A stretch of DNA of 64,000 nucleotides from Phenylobacterium montanum (lineage in GTDB: Bacteria > Pseudomonadota > Alphaproteobacteria > Caulobacterales > Caulobacteraceae), in the NCBI RefSeq assembly GCF_018135625.1, contig NZ_CP073078.1, positions 4,310,501 to 4,374,500 of the forward strand, in the 5' to 3' direction. The translations under genes were made by a program, and so were the position numbers. The notes below the pieces were generated by a model. The model ran no database searches and was not told the DNA's origin. It saw only the letters and a program-made list of their open reading frames with translations. This document shows positions 32,286 through 40,943 of the stretch, one piece after another; the stretch's first letter is position 1, and the number at the start of each line of letters is the position of its first letter.

Positions 32286-32689
32286 GAACGGGTAAGAATC
32301 ATCTCCACCCCGGCCGCCGCGGCCTTGGGCGCCAGCGCCTCGGGCTTTTCCACCCGGACCCGCGCCTGCATCACCCGGACGTCCTCCAGGCATGCGCGGG
32401 CGAGGCGCTCGGCGAAGGTCTCGATCAGCATCACGTGGCCGGCGTCGGCTATGGCCTGGGCGCGGGCCACCACCTCTTCGTAGTTCAGGGTGTCGCTGAT
32501 GTGCTCGATCGGGCCGGGCAGAATCTCGAGCTCGACGTCGATCAGCAACGGCTGCTTGCGCCCATATTCGTGGCCGTAGATGCCGACCTCGGCGTCGATG
32601 CGCAGTTCGCGCACGAACACGTGCAGCCGCGAGACCTGCGCCTGGGGCGCGTCGTCTGGCTGGACCTGTTTCGGCAGGGCGAAATTCAT
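32282..32689 (-). CDS. folB: Dihydroneopterin aldolase
   Basis: Folate pathway enzyme that splits dihydroneopterin to 6-hydroxymethyl-dihydropterin and glycolaldehyde. The 135-residue protein has the conserved glutamate region RIDAEVGIYGHEYGRKQP, the tyrosine in NYEEVV, VMLIETFAERLA with its glutamate, and a C-terminal lysine in RVEKPEAL. It is the second pterin-related gene on this strand after the FolM-like reductase 126 nt upstream. Confidence 0.94.
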   Translation of the reverse strand: MNFALPKQVQPDDAPQAQVSRLHVFVRELRIDAEVGIYGHEYGRKQPLLIDVELEILPGPIEHISDTLNYEEVVARAQAIADAGHVMLIETFAERLARACLEDVRVMQARVRVEKPEALAPKAAAAGVEMILTRS

Positions 32690-32815
32690 GGGCGCCGCAG
32701 GCTCCGGGTCACCGAGATCGCGGGACGTGGCCCGAGACCGTCATGGCGTCTTATGCAACGTTTTTGAGGCGGAAAATTGTGAAAGTCCGCCATCGGCCTT
32801 TCGATTTCCGCCACG

Positions 32816-33562
32816 TCAGGGGGCGATGATGTCGGGCGTGCGCCAGGAAAGATGCTGTCCTCCGTCGACGGCGATCATCTGGCCCGTCACGCTCCTGGCG
32901 TCAATCAGATAGGTCAATGCGCCGGCGATCTCCTCCGGGGTGGCGCGGCGCTTCAGGGGGATGTTGGCCGCCTCGGCGGCGAAGTCGGCGGCGCTCTGGT
33001 GCACCGAGGGCAGGGTGGGGCCGGGGCCGATGCCGTTGACGCGGATGCGGGGGGCGAGCTCCTGGGCCATCATCCGGGTGGCTTCCCAAAGGCCTGCCTT
33101 GCTGAGGGCGTAGCTGAAGAACTGTGGCGTGGGTTTGAGGACCCGCTGGTCCAGCAGGTTGACGATCAGCGAGCCGTCGGGCGCCTGGGCGGCGAAGGCC
33201 TGGGCCAGGAAGATCGGCGCGCGCAGGTTGGCGTCCAGGTGGGCGGCCCAGCCGTCCAGGGTCAGGCTCTCCAGCCGGTCGTCGTCGAACAGGGAGGCGT
33301 TGTTGACCAGGAGGGTCAGGGGGCCGAGGGCGTCGGTCGCCCAGTCGACCAGATCCTTGGGCGCCAGGGGGTCGCGCAGGTCCGCTTCCAAGAGCACCGT
33401 GCGGCGGCCCATGGCCTCGATGGCGTCGGACAGCGAGCGCGCGTCGCCGTCGAGCGCCCGGGCGTGCAAGGCAAGGTCGTAGCCGGCCTCGGCGGCCGCC
33501 AAGGCCAAGACCCGGCCGATGCGCCGGGGCGCGCCGGTGATCAGGCAGGCGCCTCTGGACAT
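32816..33562 (-). CDS. SDR oxidoreductase, FolM/pteridine reductase-like
   Basis: A 248-residue short-chain dehydrogenase. The cofactor loop TGAPRRIGR, with its Arg pair, is the form seen in FolM and pteridine reductases (NADPH-binding) rather than the plain GxxxGxG. NNAS and the catalytic YALSK are present; the C-terminus ends in VTGQMIAVDGGQHLSW. Its place ahead of folB supports a dihydromonapterin or dihydrofolate reductase role. A generic SDR cannot be excluded. Confidence 0.85.
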   Translation of the reverse strand: MSRGACLITGAPRRIGRVLALAAAEAGYDLALHARALDGDARSLSDAIEAMGRRTVLLEADLRDPLAPKDLVDWATDALGPLTLLVNNASLFDDDRLESLTLDGWAAHLDANLRAPIFLAQAFAAQAPDGSLIVNLLDQRVLKPTPQFFSYALSKAGLWEATRMMAQELAPRIRVNGIGPGPTLPSVHQSAADFAAEAANIPLKRRATPEEIAGALTYLIDARSVTGQMIAVDGGQHLSWRTPDIIAP

Positions 33563-33581
33563 GCGGCCGGCCCGTCGAGGA

Positions 33582-33662
33582 TCAGTCGCCGCGGCCGAAC
33601 TCGTAGAAGTTCAGTCCCAGGATGACGAGAAGGAAGACGGCGATCATGCCGATGGCTTGCAT
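33582..33662 (-). CDS. 26-residue single-helix membrane protein
   Basis: Minus-strand ATG ending at 33662 encodes MQAIGMIAVFLLVILGLN followed by FYEFGRGD and TGA. AGGA is correctly placed 7 nt before the ATG. The protein is one hydrophobic helix with a short charged tail. It lies 19 nt ahead of the FolM-like gene on the same strand and is divergent from the Nudix gene. I do not recognise it. Coding status rests on the ribosome site, hydrophobic periodicity and clean position between two genes. Confidence 0.6.
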   Translation of the reverse strand: MQAIGMIAVFLLVILGLNFYEFGRGD

Positions 33663-33761
33663 GGCGGGTTCCTGGAGCTATGTCCAACACAAACGGTCCA
33701 AGTCCGCCTTTAGCGAGACGAGGCCCTGACCGCAAGGCCGCCCTCCTGTAGCTTCCCGACC

Positions 33762-34232
33762 ATGCCGCTTCGACGCCTGCTCCAGCCCCTCATCCGTCCC
33801 ACCTTCCATGCCTATGCCCGCGCAACACGCGGCGTGACCCTCGGCGTGCGCGGCCTTGTCACCGACGCGGCAGGCCAGGTGCTGCTGATCGAGCATACCT
33901 ACGTCCCCGGCTGGTACATGCCGGGCGGCGGGGTCGAACACGGCGAAAGCGGCGAGGAGGCCCTGGCGCGGGAAATGGTCGAGGAGGCCGGGGTGGAGCT
34001 GATCGCACCGCCGCGGCTGGTTTCGATCCACTTCAACGGCGGGCGTTTCCGTGGCGACCACGTTCTTTTCTATCGCGTCGAGGCCTGGCGCGCCTGCCGG
34101 CCCACCTCGCGCGGCGAGGTCCGCAGGATCGCCTGGTTCGACCCGGCCGCCCTGCCGGACGAGACCACGCCTTCGACGCGGCGGAGGATCGCCGAGGCCC
34201 TGGACGGGACGCCGGTTGACCGCCGCTGGTGA
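33762..34232 (+). CDS. Nudix hydrolase
   Basis: A 156-residue Nudix protein. The Nudix box is complete: G-x5-E-x7-REUxEExGU is seen in GGVEHGESGEEALARE followed by MVEEAGV (residues about 53-76). The N-terminal YARATRGVTLGVRGLVTD and later RRIAWFDPAALP fit a NUDIX of the unspecific nucleoside-diphosphate-X type. The substrate cannot be read. Monocistronic, divergent from the small membrane protein gene. Confidence 0.92.
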   Translation: MPLRRLLQPLIRPTFHAYARATRGVTLGVRGLVTDAAGQVLLIEHTYVPGWYMPGGGVEHGESGEEALAREMVEEAGVELIAPPRLVSIHFNGGRFRGDHVLFYRVEAWRACRPTSRGEVRRIAWFDPAALPDETTPSTRRRIAEALDGTPVDRRW

Positions 34233-34283
34233 CCCACTGCAAGCGTCTTTAAACAGCACCCACCCGCTTTCGGGCTTCCCCCC

Positions 34284-34296
34284 TGATCATTGATCA
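34284..34296. promoter_or_regulatory. Palindromic TGATCA repeat upstream of aldehyde dehydrogenase
   Basis: TGATCA, T, TGATCA: two identical self-complementary hexamers one base apart, making a 13-bp dyad, 70 nt before the dehydrogenase start. Position and symmetry fit an operator for a dimeric repressor. No regulator is identified. Confidence 0.4.
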
Positions 34297-34365
34297 CCCA
34301 TATTGCCGCGCGAATTGGCCCGACCGGAGTGATACGGGCCTCGCCGAAGGTTCGAGGAGGACGCG

Positions 34366-35805
34366 ATGCGCGAATATCTGAAGTTCTACATCGATGGTCA
34401 GTGGGTGGACCCGGTCGCGCCCAAGCAGCTGGACGTGATCAATCCGGCCACTGAAGAGGTCTGCGGTCATATCTCGCTCGGGACCGCCGCCGACGTCGAC
34501 AAGGCGGTCAAGGCCGCCCGCAAGGCCTTCGCCACCTGGTCGCTGACCAGCCGCGAGGAGCGGATCGACGTGCTGCAGCGGATCATCGCCGAGTACCAGA
34601 AGCGCTATGGCGACCTGGCCGCCGCCATCACCGAGGAGATGGGCGCCCCGGCCTCGCTGTCGCAGCGGGCCCAGGCGGCGATCGGCATCGGCCACCTGCA
34701 GACCGCCATCGAGGTTCTGAAGGCCTACAAGTTCGAAGAAGACCGCGGCCCGACCCGGATCGTCAAGGAGCCGATCGGCGTCTGCGGCTTCATCACCCCC
34801 TGGAACTGGCCGATCAACCAGATCGTCTGCAAGGTGGCCCCCGCGCTCGCCACCGGCTGCACCATGGTGCTGAAGCCGTCGGAAGTGGCGCCCTATTCCG
34901 GCTATATCTTCTCCGAGATCATGCACGCGGCGGGCGTCCCCGCTGGCGTCTACAACATGATCAACGGCGACGGCCCGGGCGTCGGCGCGGCGATCAGCGC
35001 GCACCCGGACATCGACATGGTCTCGTTCACCGGCTCGACCCGCGCCGGCATCGAGGTGGCCAAGGCCGCGGCGCCGACCGTCAAGCGCGTGGCCCAGGAG
35101 CTGGGCGGCAAGAGCCCGAACATCATCCTGGAAGACGCCGACATGAAGAAGGCGGTCGGCGGCGGGGTGATGCACGTGATGCAGAACTCCGGCCAGTCGT
35201 GCAATGCGCCGACCCGGATGCTGGTGCCCTCGAAGAAGATGGAAGAGGCGATCGCCATCGCGAAAGCGACGGCCGAGAGCGTCACCGTGGGCGATCCCAA
35301 CGGCAACGTGCAGATGGGACCGGTGGTCTCGGAAGTGCAGTTCAAGAAGATCCAGGGCCTGATCCAGAAGGGCATCGACGAAGGCGCCACCCTGGTCACC
35401 GGCGGCGTCGGCCGTCCGGAGGGGATCGAGAAGGGCTATTTCGTGAAGCCCACCGTGTTCGCCAACGTCACCAACGACATGACCATCGCCAAGGAAGAGA
35501 TCTTCGGGCCGGTGGTGTCGATCCTGGGCTATGACAGCGTCGACGAGGCGGTCCGGGTCGGCAACGACACCGAGTACGGCCTGGCCGCCTACATCTCCGG
35601 TTCCGACCAGGGCAAGATCCGCGAAGTGGCCGCGCAGCTGCGCGCTGGCCAGGTGGCCATCAACGGCGCCGGCGGCGACCTGATGGCGCCCTTCGGCGGT
35701 TACAAGATGAGCGGCAACGGCCGGGAATGGGGCGACCACGCCTTCGCCGAGTTCCTTGAGACCAAGGCGGTGCTCGGCTACACGCCCGCACAAGCGGCCG
35801 AATAG
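34366..35805 (+). CDS. Aldehyde dehydrogenase (NAD(P)+-dependent)
   Basis: A 479-residue ALDH superfamily enzyme oxidising an aldehyde to the acid. The catalytic cysteine lies in NSGQSCNAPTRM, the general-base glutamate in VAQELGGKSPN, and the cofactor loop in SFTGSTRAG. ITPWNWP and KPSEVAPYSG are also standard. GAGGAGG precedes the ATG. The exact aldehyde is not given. It has its own terminator and is followed by an esterase gene, which might supply its substrate. Confidence 0.95.
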   Translation: MREYLKFYIDGQWVDPVAPKQLDVINPATEEVCGHISLGTAADVDKAVKAARKAFATWSLTSREERIDVLQRIIAEYQKRYGDLAAAITEEMGAPASLSQRAQAAIGIGHLQTAIEVLKAYKFEEDRGPTRIVKEPIGVCGFITPWNWPINQIVCKVAPALATGCTMVLKPSEVAPYSGYIFSEIMHAAGVPAGVYNMINGDGPGVGAAISAHPDIDMVSFTGSTRAGIEVAKAAAPTVKRVAQELGGKSPNIILEDADMKKAVGGGVMHVMQNSGQSCNAPTRMLVPSKKMEEAIAIAKATAESVTVGDPNGNVQMGPVVSEVQFKKIQGLIQKGIDEGATLVTGGVGRPEGIEKGYFVKPTVFANVTNDMTIAKEEIFGPVVSILGYDSVDEAVRVGNDTEYGLAAYISGSDQGKIREVAAQLRAGQVAINGAGGDLMAPFGGYKMSGNGREWGDHAFAEFLETKAVLGYTPAQAAE

Positions 35806-35820
35806 GTCAGGCGACCAAAG

Positions 35821-35856
35821 GGGCCGGCGGAGCGATCCGCCGGCCCTTTTTCTTTT
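35821..35856 (+). terminator. Rho-independent terminator after aldehyde dehydrogenase
   Basis: An 11-bp perfect stem, GGGCCGGCGGA with TCCGCCGGCCC, a GCGA tetraloop, and TTTTTCTTTT. The stop codon lies 16 nt upstream. Confidence 0.95.
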
Positions 35857-35889
35857 CCGCGACAACAAGAAGACGAGGGGAGGGGCCAG

Positions 35890-36813
35890 ATGCTCGACGC
35901 TCAGTTCAAGGCCATGCTCGATGCGGCCAAAGCCGCGGCCCAGCCGACGCTGGACACCCTGCCGCTGGACGTGGGCCGGGCGGCCTACCGTGCGATGCGC
36001 TTCGACGGCGAGGTGAAGTTCGGCGGCGAGGTCAGGGAGCTGAAGGTCGACGGCGCGGCCGGGCCGATCCCCGCACGCCTCTACACGCCCAAGGGCGCGC
36101 CGACGGTCGGGCCGGGGCTGATCTTCTATCACGGCGGCGGCTTCGTGATCGGCGACCTGGAGACCCATGACGGCCTCTGCCGGCGCCTCTGCGAGGTCTC
36201 GGGCGTGCGCATCATCGCCATCGACTATCGCCTGGCCCCTGAGGCCAAATTTCCGGCCGGGCACGACGATGCTGTGGCGGCGGCCAATTGGGTGTTCGCC
36301 CACGCCTACGAGATCGGCTTCGACCCGGCCCATATCGCGGTCGGCGGCGATTCCGCCGGCGGCAACCTGGCCGCCTCTGTCGCCATCAGCCTGCGCGACG
36401 CGGGCAAGAACCGCATCGCTTTCCAGATGCTGCTCTATCCGGTGGTCCAGTTCGGCGCAGACACGGAATCGATGAACGCCCTGGCCGACGGCTATTTCCT
36501 GACCAAGAAGGGCATGGACTGGTTTTCCGCCTGCCTGTTCGGGGACGGCGACAAGACCGATCCGCGCGCCAGCGTGCTGCACTGTCCCTCGCTGACCGGC
36601 CTGCCGCCGGCCCTGGTGGTCACCGCCGGGTTCGACCCCCTGAAGGACGAGGGCAAGGCCTATGCGGAGAAGCTGAAGGCTGCTGGCGTGCCGGTCGAGC
36701 ACCGCGAATACGCCAACTTCATCCATGGCTTCTACAACATGGCGGGCGTCTCGCCGGCCGTGCCGCCGGTGATCGACGCTACGGCCCAGGCGCTGAAGGC
36801 GGCTTTGGCCTAA
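35890..36813 (+). CDS. Alpha/beta hydrolase, hormone-sensitive lipase (HSL) family
   Basis: A 307-residue esterase. The HSL oxyanion motif is YHGGGFVIGDLETHD. The nucleophile serine is in GGDSAGGNLAAS, the acid in TAGFDPLKDEG and the histidine in NFIHGFYNMAG. All catalytic residues are intact. It acts in the cytoplasm, as no signal peptide is seen, and probably on short acyl esters. Good ribosome site (GGGGAGGGG). It is convergent with nhaA and their stops overlap by 4 nt. Confidence 0.93.
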   Translation: MLDAQFKAMLDAAKAAAQPTLDTLPLDVGRAAYRAMRFDGEVKFGGEVRELKVDGAAGPIPARLYTPKGAPTVGPGLIFYHGGGFVIGDLETHDGLCRRLCEVSGVRIIAIDYRLAPEAKFPAGHDDAVAAANWVFAHAYEIGFDPAHIAVGGDSAGGNLAASVAISLRDAGKNRIAFQMLLYPVVQFGADTESMNALADGYFLTKKGMDWFSACLFGDGDKTDPRASVLHCPSLTGLPPALVVTAGFDPLKDEGKAYAEKLKAAGVPVEHREYANFIHGFYNMAGVSPAVPPVIDATAQALKAALA

Positions 36814-38003
36814 GCCGCTTCGTCGATCTCCGGGCGCAGTCGCCGCCGCTGGGCGGCAGAGGCCCCGAGCGCCAGGGCGCCGACGCCGGCCGAGACCGTT
36901 GCGGCGGCCATGACGGCGAGCGTGGAGCCGCTCGCGCCCGGATCGGGCGGCGGGAAGGCGAGGCCTGACAGGAACAGGCCGATGACCAGAGGCGAGCCGG
37001 CCAGGGCCGCCAAGCCCCAGAGCTCCAGCCAGCTGGCGCCGGTAGGTCGGCGGGCGAGGCCCATGCGGATGGCGATGAAGGTAGCGGCGATGACCCCGGC
37101 CGGCTTGCCGAGCACCAGCGCCGTGGTCAGGGCCAGGGGCGCTGCAGCCCAGAGCGGCGCGCCCGCGACCGGGATTCCCGCCGCCGTCAGGGCGAACAGG
37201 GGCAGGACGGCGAAGTCGACGTAGGGCTTCAGGGTCCTAAGATAGTTGCGCAGCGCCGCCTCGTGACCAGGGCGGCGGCCGGTGCCCGGCACGGTCAAGG
37301 CTGCGGCGAGGCCGGCCAAGGCGGTGTCGATCCCGGACTTGAGCACGAAGCCCCATAGCAGGAGATAGCCCAGGCTGCGGAACAGGAACGGCGCGTCCTT
37401 CCATTCCGACAGGGCGATGAGGCCCATCAGGGCCAGGGCCGCGCCGGCCAGCGGCCAGGTATGGATCTGGCCGGTGTAGAGCAAGGCGATCAGGACGGAG
37501 ACGGCGAGCTGGCCGGCGACAGTCATGGCCTGCAGGAACACCTTCAGCGACTGGGGCAGGCCGCGGCCGACCAGGGACAGGACCGCCAGGGCGATGACCC
37601 CGTCATTGGCCGCAGCGACCGGCCAGGCGCCGTCCGATCCCCCGCCGCGCCAAGTCAGCGCAAGGCAGAGAAGGATGGGGACGACCATGCCGCCCAGGGC
37701 CGCCAGGGCCGGCAGGGCCAGGCGGCGGGGGCTGGAAAGTTCACCGCGCAGCACCTCCTGCTTCAGCTCAAGGCCGATGACGAAGAAGTAGAGCGCCATC
37801 AGTCCATGGCGGATCCAGGCGCCCCGGCTCATGGTCTCGGAAAAAGCCCCGATCCGGACGGTGAAATCCATCCCGATCAGGGTGAAATAGCGGTGGGCCT
37901 CGGGCGAGTTGGCCAGGGCGAAGCCAAGCAGCGCCGCGCCTGCGACCGCCGCCCCGGCGGCGGCCTCGGTCCTCTGCGCGTCCAGGCTGAAGCGAAGGGC
38001 CAA
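36810..38003 (-). CDS. NhaA-like membrane protein lacking the antiporter aspartate pair
   Basis: A 397-residue protein with the NhaA fold: FFVIGLELKQEVLRGELS, the discontinuous-helix region near NDGVIALAVLSLVGRGLP, a long LKSGIDTALAGL segment and GKPAGV with Lys299. Aligned by eye from the Asp133-type residue (AANDG, residue 133) without a gap, the E. coli Asp163-Asp164 pair falls on Gly163-Gln164 (TVAGQLAVSV). Those two aspartates are required for Na+/H+ exchange in NhaA, so the family name does not guarantee activity; it may transport differently or be a regulator. GTG/ATG context normal. Convergent with the esterase gene. Confidence 0.85.
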   Translation of the reverse strand: MALRFSLDAQRTEAAAGAAVAGAALLGFALANSPEAHRYFTLIGMDFTVRIGAFSETMSRGAWIRHGLMALYFFVIGLELKQEVLRGELSSPRRLALPALAALGGMVVPILLCLALTWRGGGSDGAWPVAAANDGVIALAVLSLVGRGLPQSLKVFLQAMTVAGQLAVSVLIALLYTGQIHTWPLAGAALALMGLIALSEWKDAPFLFRSLGYLLLWGFVLKSGIDTALAGLAAALTVPGTGRRPGHEAALRNYLRTLKPYVDFAVLPLFALTAAGIPVAGAPLWAAAPLALTTALVLGKPAGVIAATFIAIRMGLARRPTGASWLELWGLAALAGSPLVIGLFLSGLAFPPPDPGASGSTLAVMAAATVSAGVGALALGASAAQRRRLRPEIDEAA

Positions 38004-38117
38004 GGGGGTCCTTTCACGCGGTCGGCGGCGACACGCCTGCGGTTAGCATGCGTCGCGCCATAGGCGGAAGGGGCGCGCGGCTTGCCAGGGGCTGCGCGAC
38101 GGCTCATCTGAAGGGCC

Positions 38118-39536
38118 ATGCCCGTCTCGCCCGCCTACCGCCCCGACCCGCGCTTCATGCGCCTGGGTCCCGATTTCGCCGATCCCGTGGCGCCGGCCGA
38201 TTTCCCGGCCCGCATCCTGAGGTTCCGCAACGACCGGGCGGCGGCGAGCGTCGGGCTGGAGGGGCTGAGCGACGAGGAATGGCTGGCCGCCTTCGCCGGC
38301 TTCGAGGCCCTGCCGGACAACCAGCCCGGCCCGCTGGCCATGCGCTATCACGGCCACCAGTTCCGGGTTTACAACCCCGACCTCGGCGACGGCCGCGGCT
38401 TCCTGTTCGCCCAGCTGCGGGAAGCGGAGACGGGGCGGCTCCTTGACCTGGCCACCAAGGGGTCGGGGCGGACGCCCTGGTCGCGCGGCGGCGACGGCCG
38501 GCTGACCCTGAAGGGCGGGGTGCGCGAGGTGCTGGCGGCGGAGATGCTGCAGGCCCTGGGCGTGCCCACCAGCCGCGCCTTTTCCCTCGTCGAGACCGGC
38601 GAGGCTCTGCAGCGCGGCGACGAGCCCAGCCCGACCCGCTCGGCGGTGCTGACCCGCCTCTCGCACAGCCACATCCGCTTCGGCAGCTTCCAGCGCCACG
38701 CCTCCGAGGGGCGGGCCGACAACATCCAGCGCCTGGTCGACCACGCGGCCGAGGACTACTACCCCGAACTGATGCCGCGAGAGGGCGGCGATCGGGGCGC
38801 GGGCCTGCTGGCCCTGGCGGTGCAGGCGTCGGCGCGGCTGGTGGCCCGCTGGATGGCGGCCGGCTTCGTGCACGGGGTGCTCAACACCGACAACCTGAAC
38901 ATCACCGGCGAGAGCTTCGACTACGGGCCGTGGCGCTTTTTACCGCGCAACGACCCCAACTTCACAGCGGCCTATTTCGACCAGACCGGCCTCTACAGCT
39001 TCGGCCGCCAGCCCGAGGCGGTGTTCTGGAACCTGCAGCAGCTGGCCGCGTGCCTGGCCCTGGTCGCAGAGGAGAACGCCCTGGTCGAGGCCCTGAACGG
39101 CTTTTCCGCCGCCTATCGGCGCGAACTGACCGCGGCCATGCTGAACCGGCTGGGGGTGAAGCCGCGCGGTGATGACGAGGATGTCGACCTGGTCAACGCC
39201 GCTTTCCGCGCCCTGGCTTCCGGCGGGGAGCCATTGCGCTGGGAGCCGTTCTTCTTCGACTGGTTCTGCGGCGAGACGGCCCGGGCGCTGAAGGGGCCCC
39301 GCGCGGAGATCTACGCCAACGAGACCTTCATGGCCTTCCGCGAGCGGCTGGCCGCTTTCGAGCCCGATCGGCCCGAACGGCTGGCGGACCCCTATTTCGC
39401 GCAAGGAGAGCCCGAGGAACTGCTCTACGAGGCGGTCGAGGGCCTGTGGGCGCCGATCGACCAGGCCGACGACTGGTCGGCCTTCGAGGCCAAGGTCGCC
39501 GCGATCCGGGCCGCGGGCGCCGCCTGGCGCCTCTGA
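38118..39536 (+). CDS. selO: Protein adenylyltransferase SelO
   Basis: Pseudokinase-fold enzyme that transfers AMP to Ser, Thr or Tyr of target proteins, acting in redox responses. The 472-residue protein is normal for the family. It has the YdiU hallmarks LAMRYHGHQFRVYNPDLGDG, TKGSGRTPWSRGGDGRLTLK, the basic REVLAAEMLQALGVPT and the metal site in HGVLNTDNLNITG with the DYGP aspartate. N-terminal PVAPADFPAR is typical. No obvious terminator follows. Confidence 0.95.
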   Translation: MPVSPAYRPDPRFMRLGPDFADPVAPADFPARILRFRNDRAAASVGLEGLSDEEWLAAFAGFEALPDNQPGPLAMRYHGHQFRVYNPDLGDGRGFLFAQLREAETGRLLDLATKGSGRTPWSRGGDGRLTLKGGVREVLAAEMLQALGVPTSRAFSLVETGEALQRGDEPSPTRSAVLTRLSHSHIRFGSFQRHASEGRADNIQRLVDHAAEDYYPELMPREGGDRGAGLLALAVQASARLVARWMAAGFVHGVLNTDNLNITGESFDYGPWRFLPRNDPNFTAAYFDQTGLYSFGRQPEAVFWNLQQLAACLALVAEENALVEALNGFSAAYRRELTAAMLNRLGVKPRGDDEDVDLVNAAFRALASGGEPLRWEPFFFDWFCGETARALKGPRAEIYANETFMAFRERLAAFEPDRPERLADPYFAQGEPEELLYEAVEGLWAPIDQADDWSAFEAKVAAIRAAGAAWRL

Positions 39537-39691
39537 ATACCTGCGACGATCCGCCAATTGCCGGCCAAGGCGAACTTCAGCATAACGGCGTTCGTTTTTC
39601 CGGCCTCGGCGCTTTAAGCGACATGGGCCGCCTGTTGGGGAACAGGGCGAGGCGCTTCGGGACGGCCCCGGAGCGCCTCTGGCGTCTCAGC

Positions 39692-40375
39692 TCACTTCCA
39701 GACCTTGGGGCCTTCCGGGCCGGCGCACTGGTCGCGCCAGGCCTGGTTGAACTCGCCGGGGGTCATCATGGTCTCGACCTTGGCGTTTTCGGTCGAGCTG
39801 ATGAAGTGCTGGTAGCCCACGCGGGCGCCGGCCGGGTTGAGGCTGTCGAACTCGCCGCAGAACACGGCCGGGTTGGTCGCCACCGGGCCTTTGATGAAGG
39901 TGCGAACGTCGCGATAGGTCAGGCCGCGGCTTTCCGGGAGGTTGGCCTTGAGCCTGTCCTCCGCGGTATCCTTCTGCACGGCGACGATCTGGTCCTGGGT
40001 CAGGGGCTGGTCGGACGCGGGCGCCGAGATCACCTGGGCGCCGCCGGGCGCCTGCTGAACCGGCGTAGAGTCAGGCTGGGGGGCGGGATTGGCGCCGGTA
40101 TCGGCGGACTGCGACGCGGCGGTCGCCTGCGCCGGCTGGGCGGAAGACGCCTCGGCCTTCTGTCCCGGGCCCACCTGGCTGAGCACGGTCCAGGTAATCC
40201 AGCCACCCCCGGCGACAACGATCAGCAGAGCCGCGCCGATGGCGATGGCGACAGCCAGCGGCCAACTCCGCGGTTGCTTGGCGCGCGCCAGGATCTTGTT
40301 GGCGACCCAATCGACGTCGACCGCGGGTGCGGCGGACGGGGCCGATTTTCCAGGGCGTGCGGCTTTCGCCGGCAT
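39692..40375 (-). CDS. Single-pass membrane protein of unknown function
   Basis: A 227-residue protein: a basic N-terminus, one helix (PLAVAIAIGAALLIVVAGGG, about 39-60), a Gln/Ala/Pro-rich periplasmic linker (about 70-120), and a compact C-terminal domain with TYRDVRTFIKGPVATNPAVF, CGEFDSLNPAGARVGYQHFI and a second cysteine near the end. The two cysteines may pair. No known domain is recognised. It is convergent with selO across a 155-nt gap in which I see nothing else. Confidence 0.72.
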   Translation of the reverse strand: MPAKAARPGKSAPSAAPAVDVDWVANKILARAKQPRSWPLAVAIAIGAALLIVVAGGGWITWTVLSQVGPGQKAEASSAQPAQATAASQSADTGANPAPQPDSTPVQQAPGGAQVISAPASDQPLTQDQIVAVQKDTAEDRLKANLPESRGLTYRDVRTFIKGPVATNPAVFCGEFDSLNPAGARVGYQHFISSTENAKVETMMTPGEFNQAWRDQCAGPEGPKVWK

Positions 40376-40475
40376 GGCCGATCATCCGTGTTCAGAGCCG
40401 ATCCGAAGGCGGACGCGGTAGCCGCATATGGAGGGAAACTTCCTAAGCAGGGCTGAACGCGCCCGAAATGGGTTG

Positions 40476-40943
40476 TCAGACCACCCTGGCCCGCCGCGCC
40501 AGGCTCTCTTCCGGCCACAGCTCGATGGCCTGATAATAGATCTCGAAGGCCGGGCTGCCGGGAGGCAGCGCGACCCAGGGCAGGCGGCTTCTGGTGAAGA
40601 TGTGCACGTCGGGCGTGATCGCCGAGGGATCGTCCAGCGTGCCGACCCTAACGAAGCGCAGCCCCGGTCGCTCGCCATAGTCGCTCCAAAGCGCCGTCTT
40701 GCAGATGGCGCAGCGATAGATGTCATGCGGCTGACCACTGTCGGTGGGAACCCTTGTCGGCGTGGGGATTTCGCCTTCCAGGGCGATGCGGTCGGTCTCG
40801 ATCAGGGCGTTGATGACGAAGGCCGAGCCGGTCTGCCGCTGACAGTCGCGGCAGTGGCAGCAATGGGTGAACATCGGCGGAGACTTCAGGCTGTAGCGCA
40901 CCGCGCCGCAGGCGCAGCCGCCAAACAGACGCTGTTGGGTCAT
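40476..40943 (-). CDS. GFA family (CENP-V fold) zinc protein
   Basis: A 155-residue protein of the glutathione-dependent formaldehyde-activating family. Two zinc sites are visible: GGCACGAVRY with THCCHCRDCQRQTGS, and YRCAICKTALW. Members bind S-hydroxymethyl glutathione or unknown thiols; the true function of many is not known. It overlaps the stop of the SRPBCC gene by ATGA, so the two are co-translated. Divergent AraC-family gene nearby. Confidence 0.9.
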   Translation of the reverse strand: MTQQRLFGGCACGAVRYSLKSPPMFTHCCHCRDCQRQTGSAFVINALIETDRIALEGEIPTPTRVPTDSGQPHDIYRCAICKTALWSDYGERPGLRFVRVGTLDDPSAITPDVHIFTRSRLPWVALPPGSPAFEIYYQAIELWPEESLARRARVV

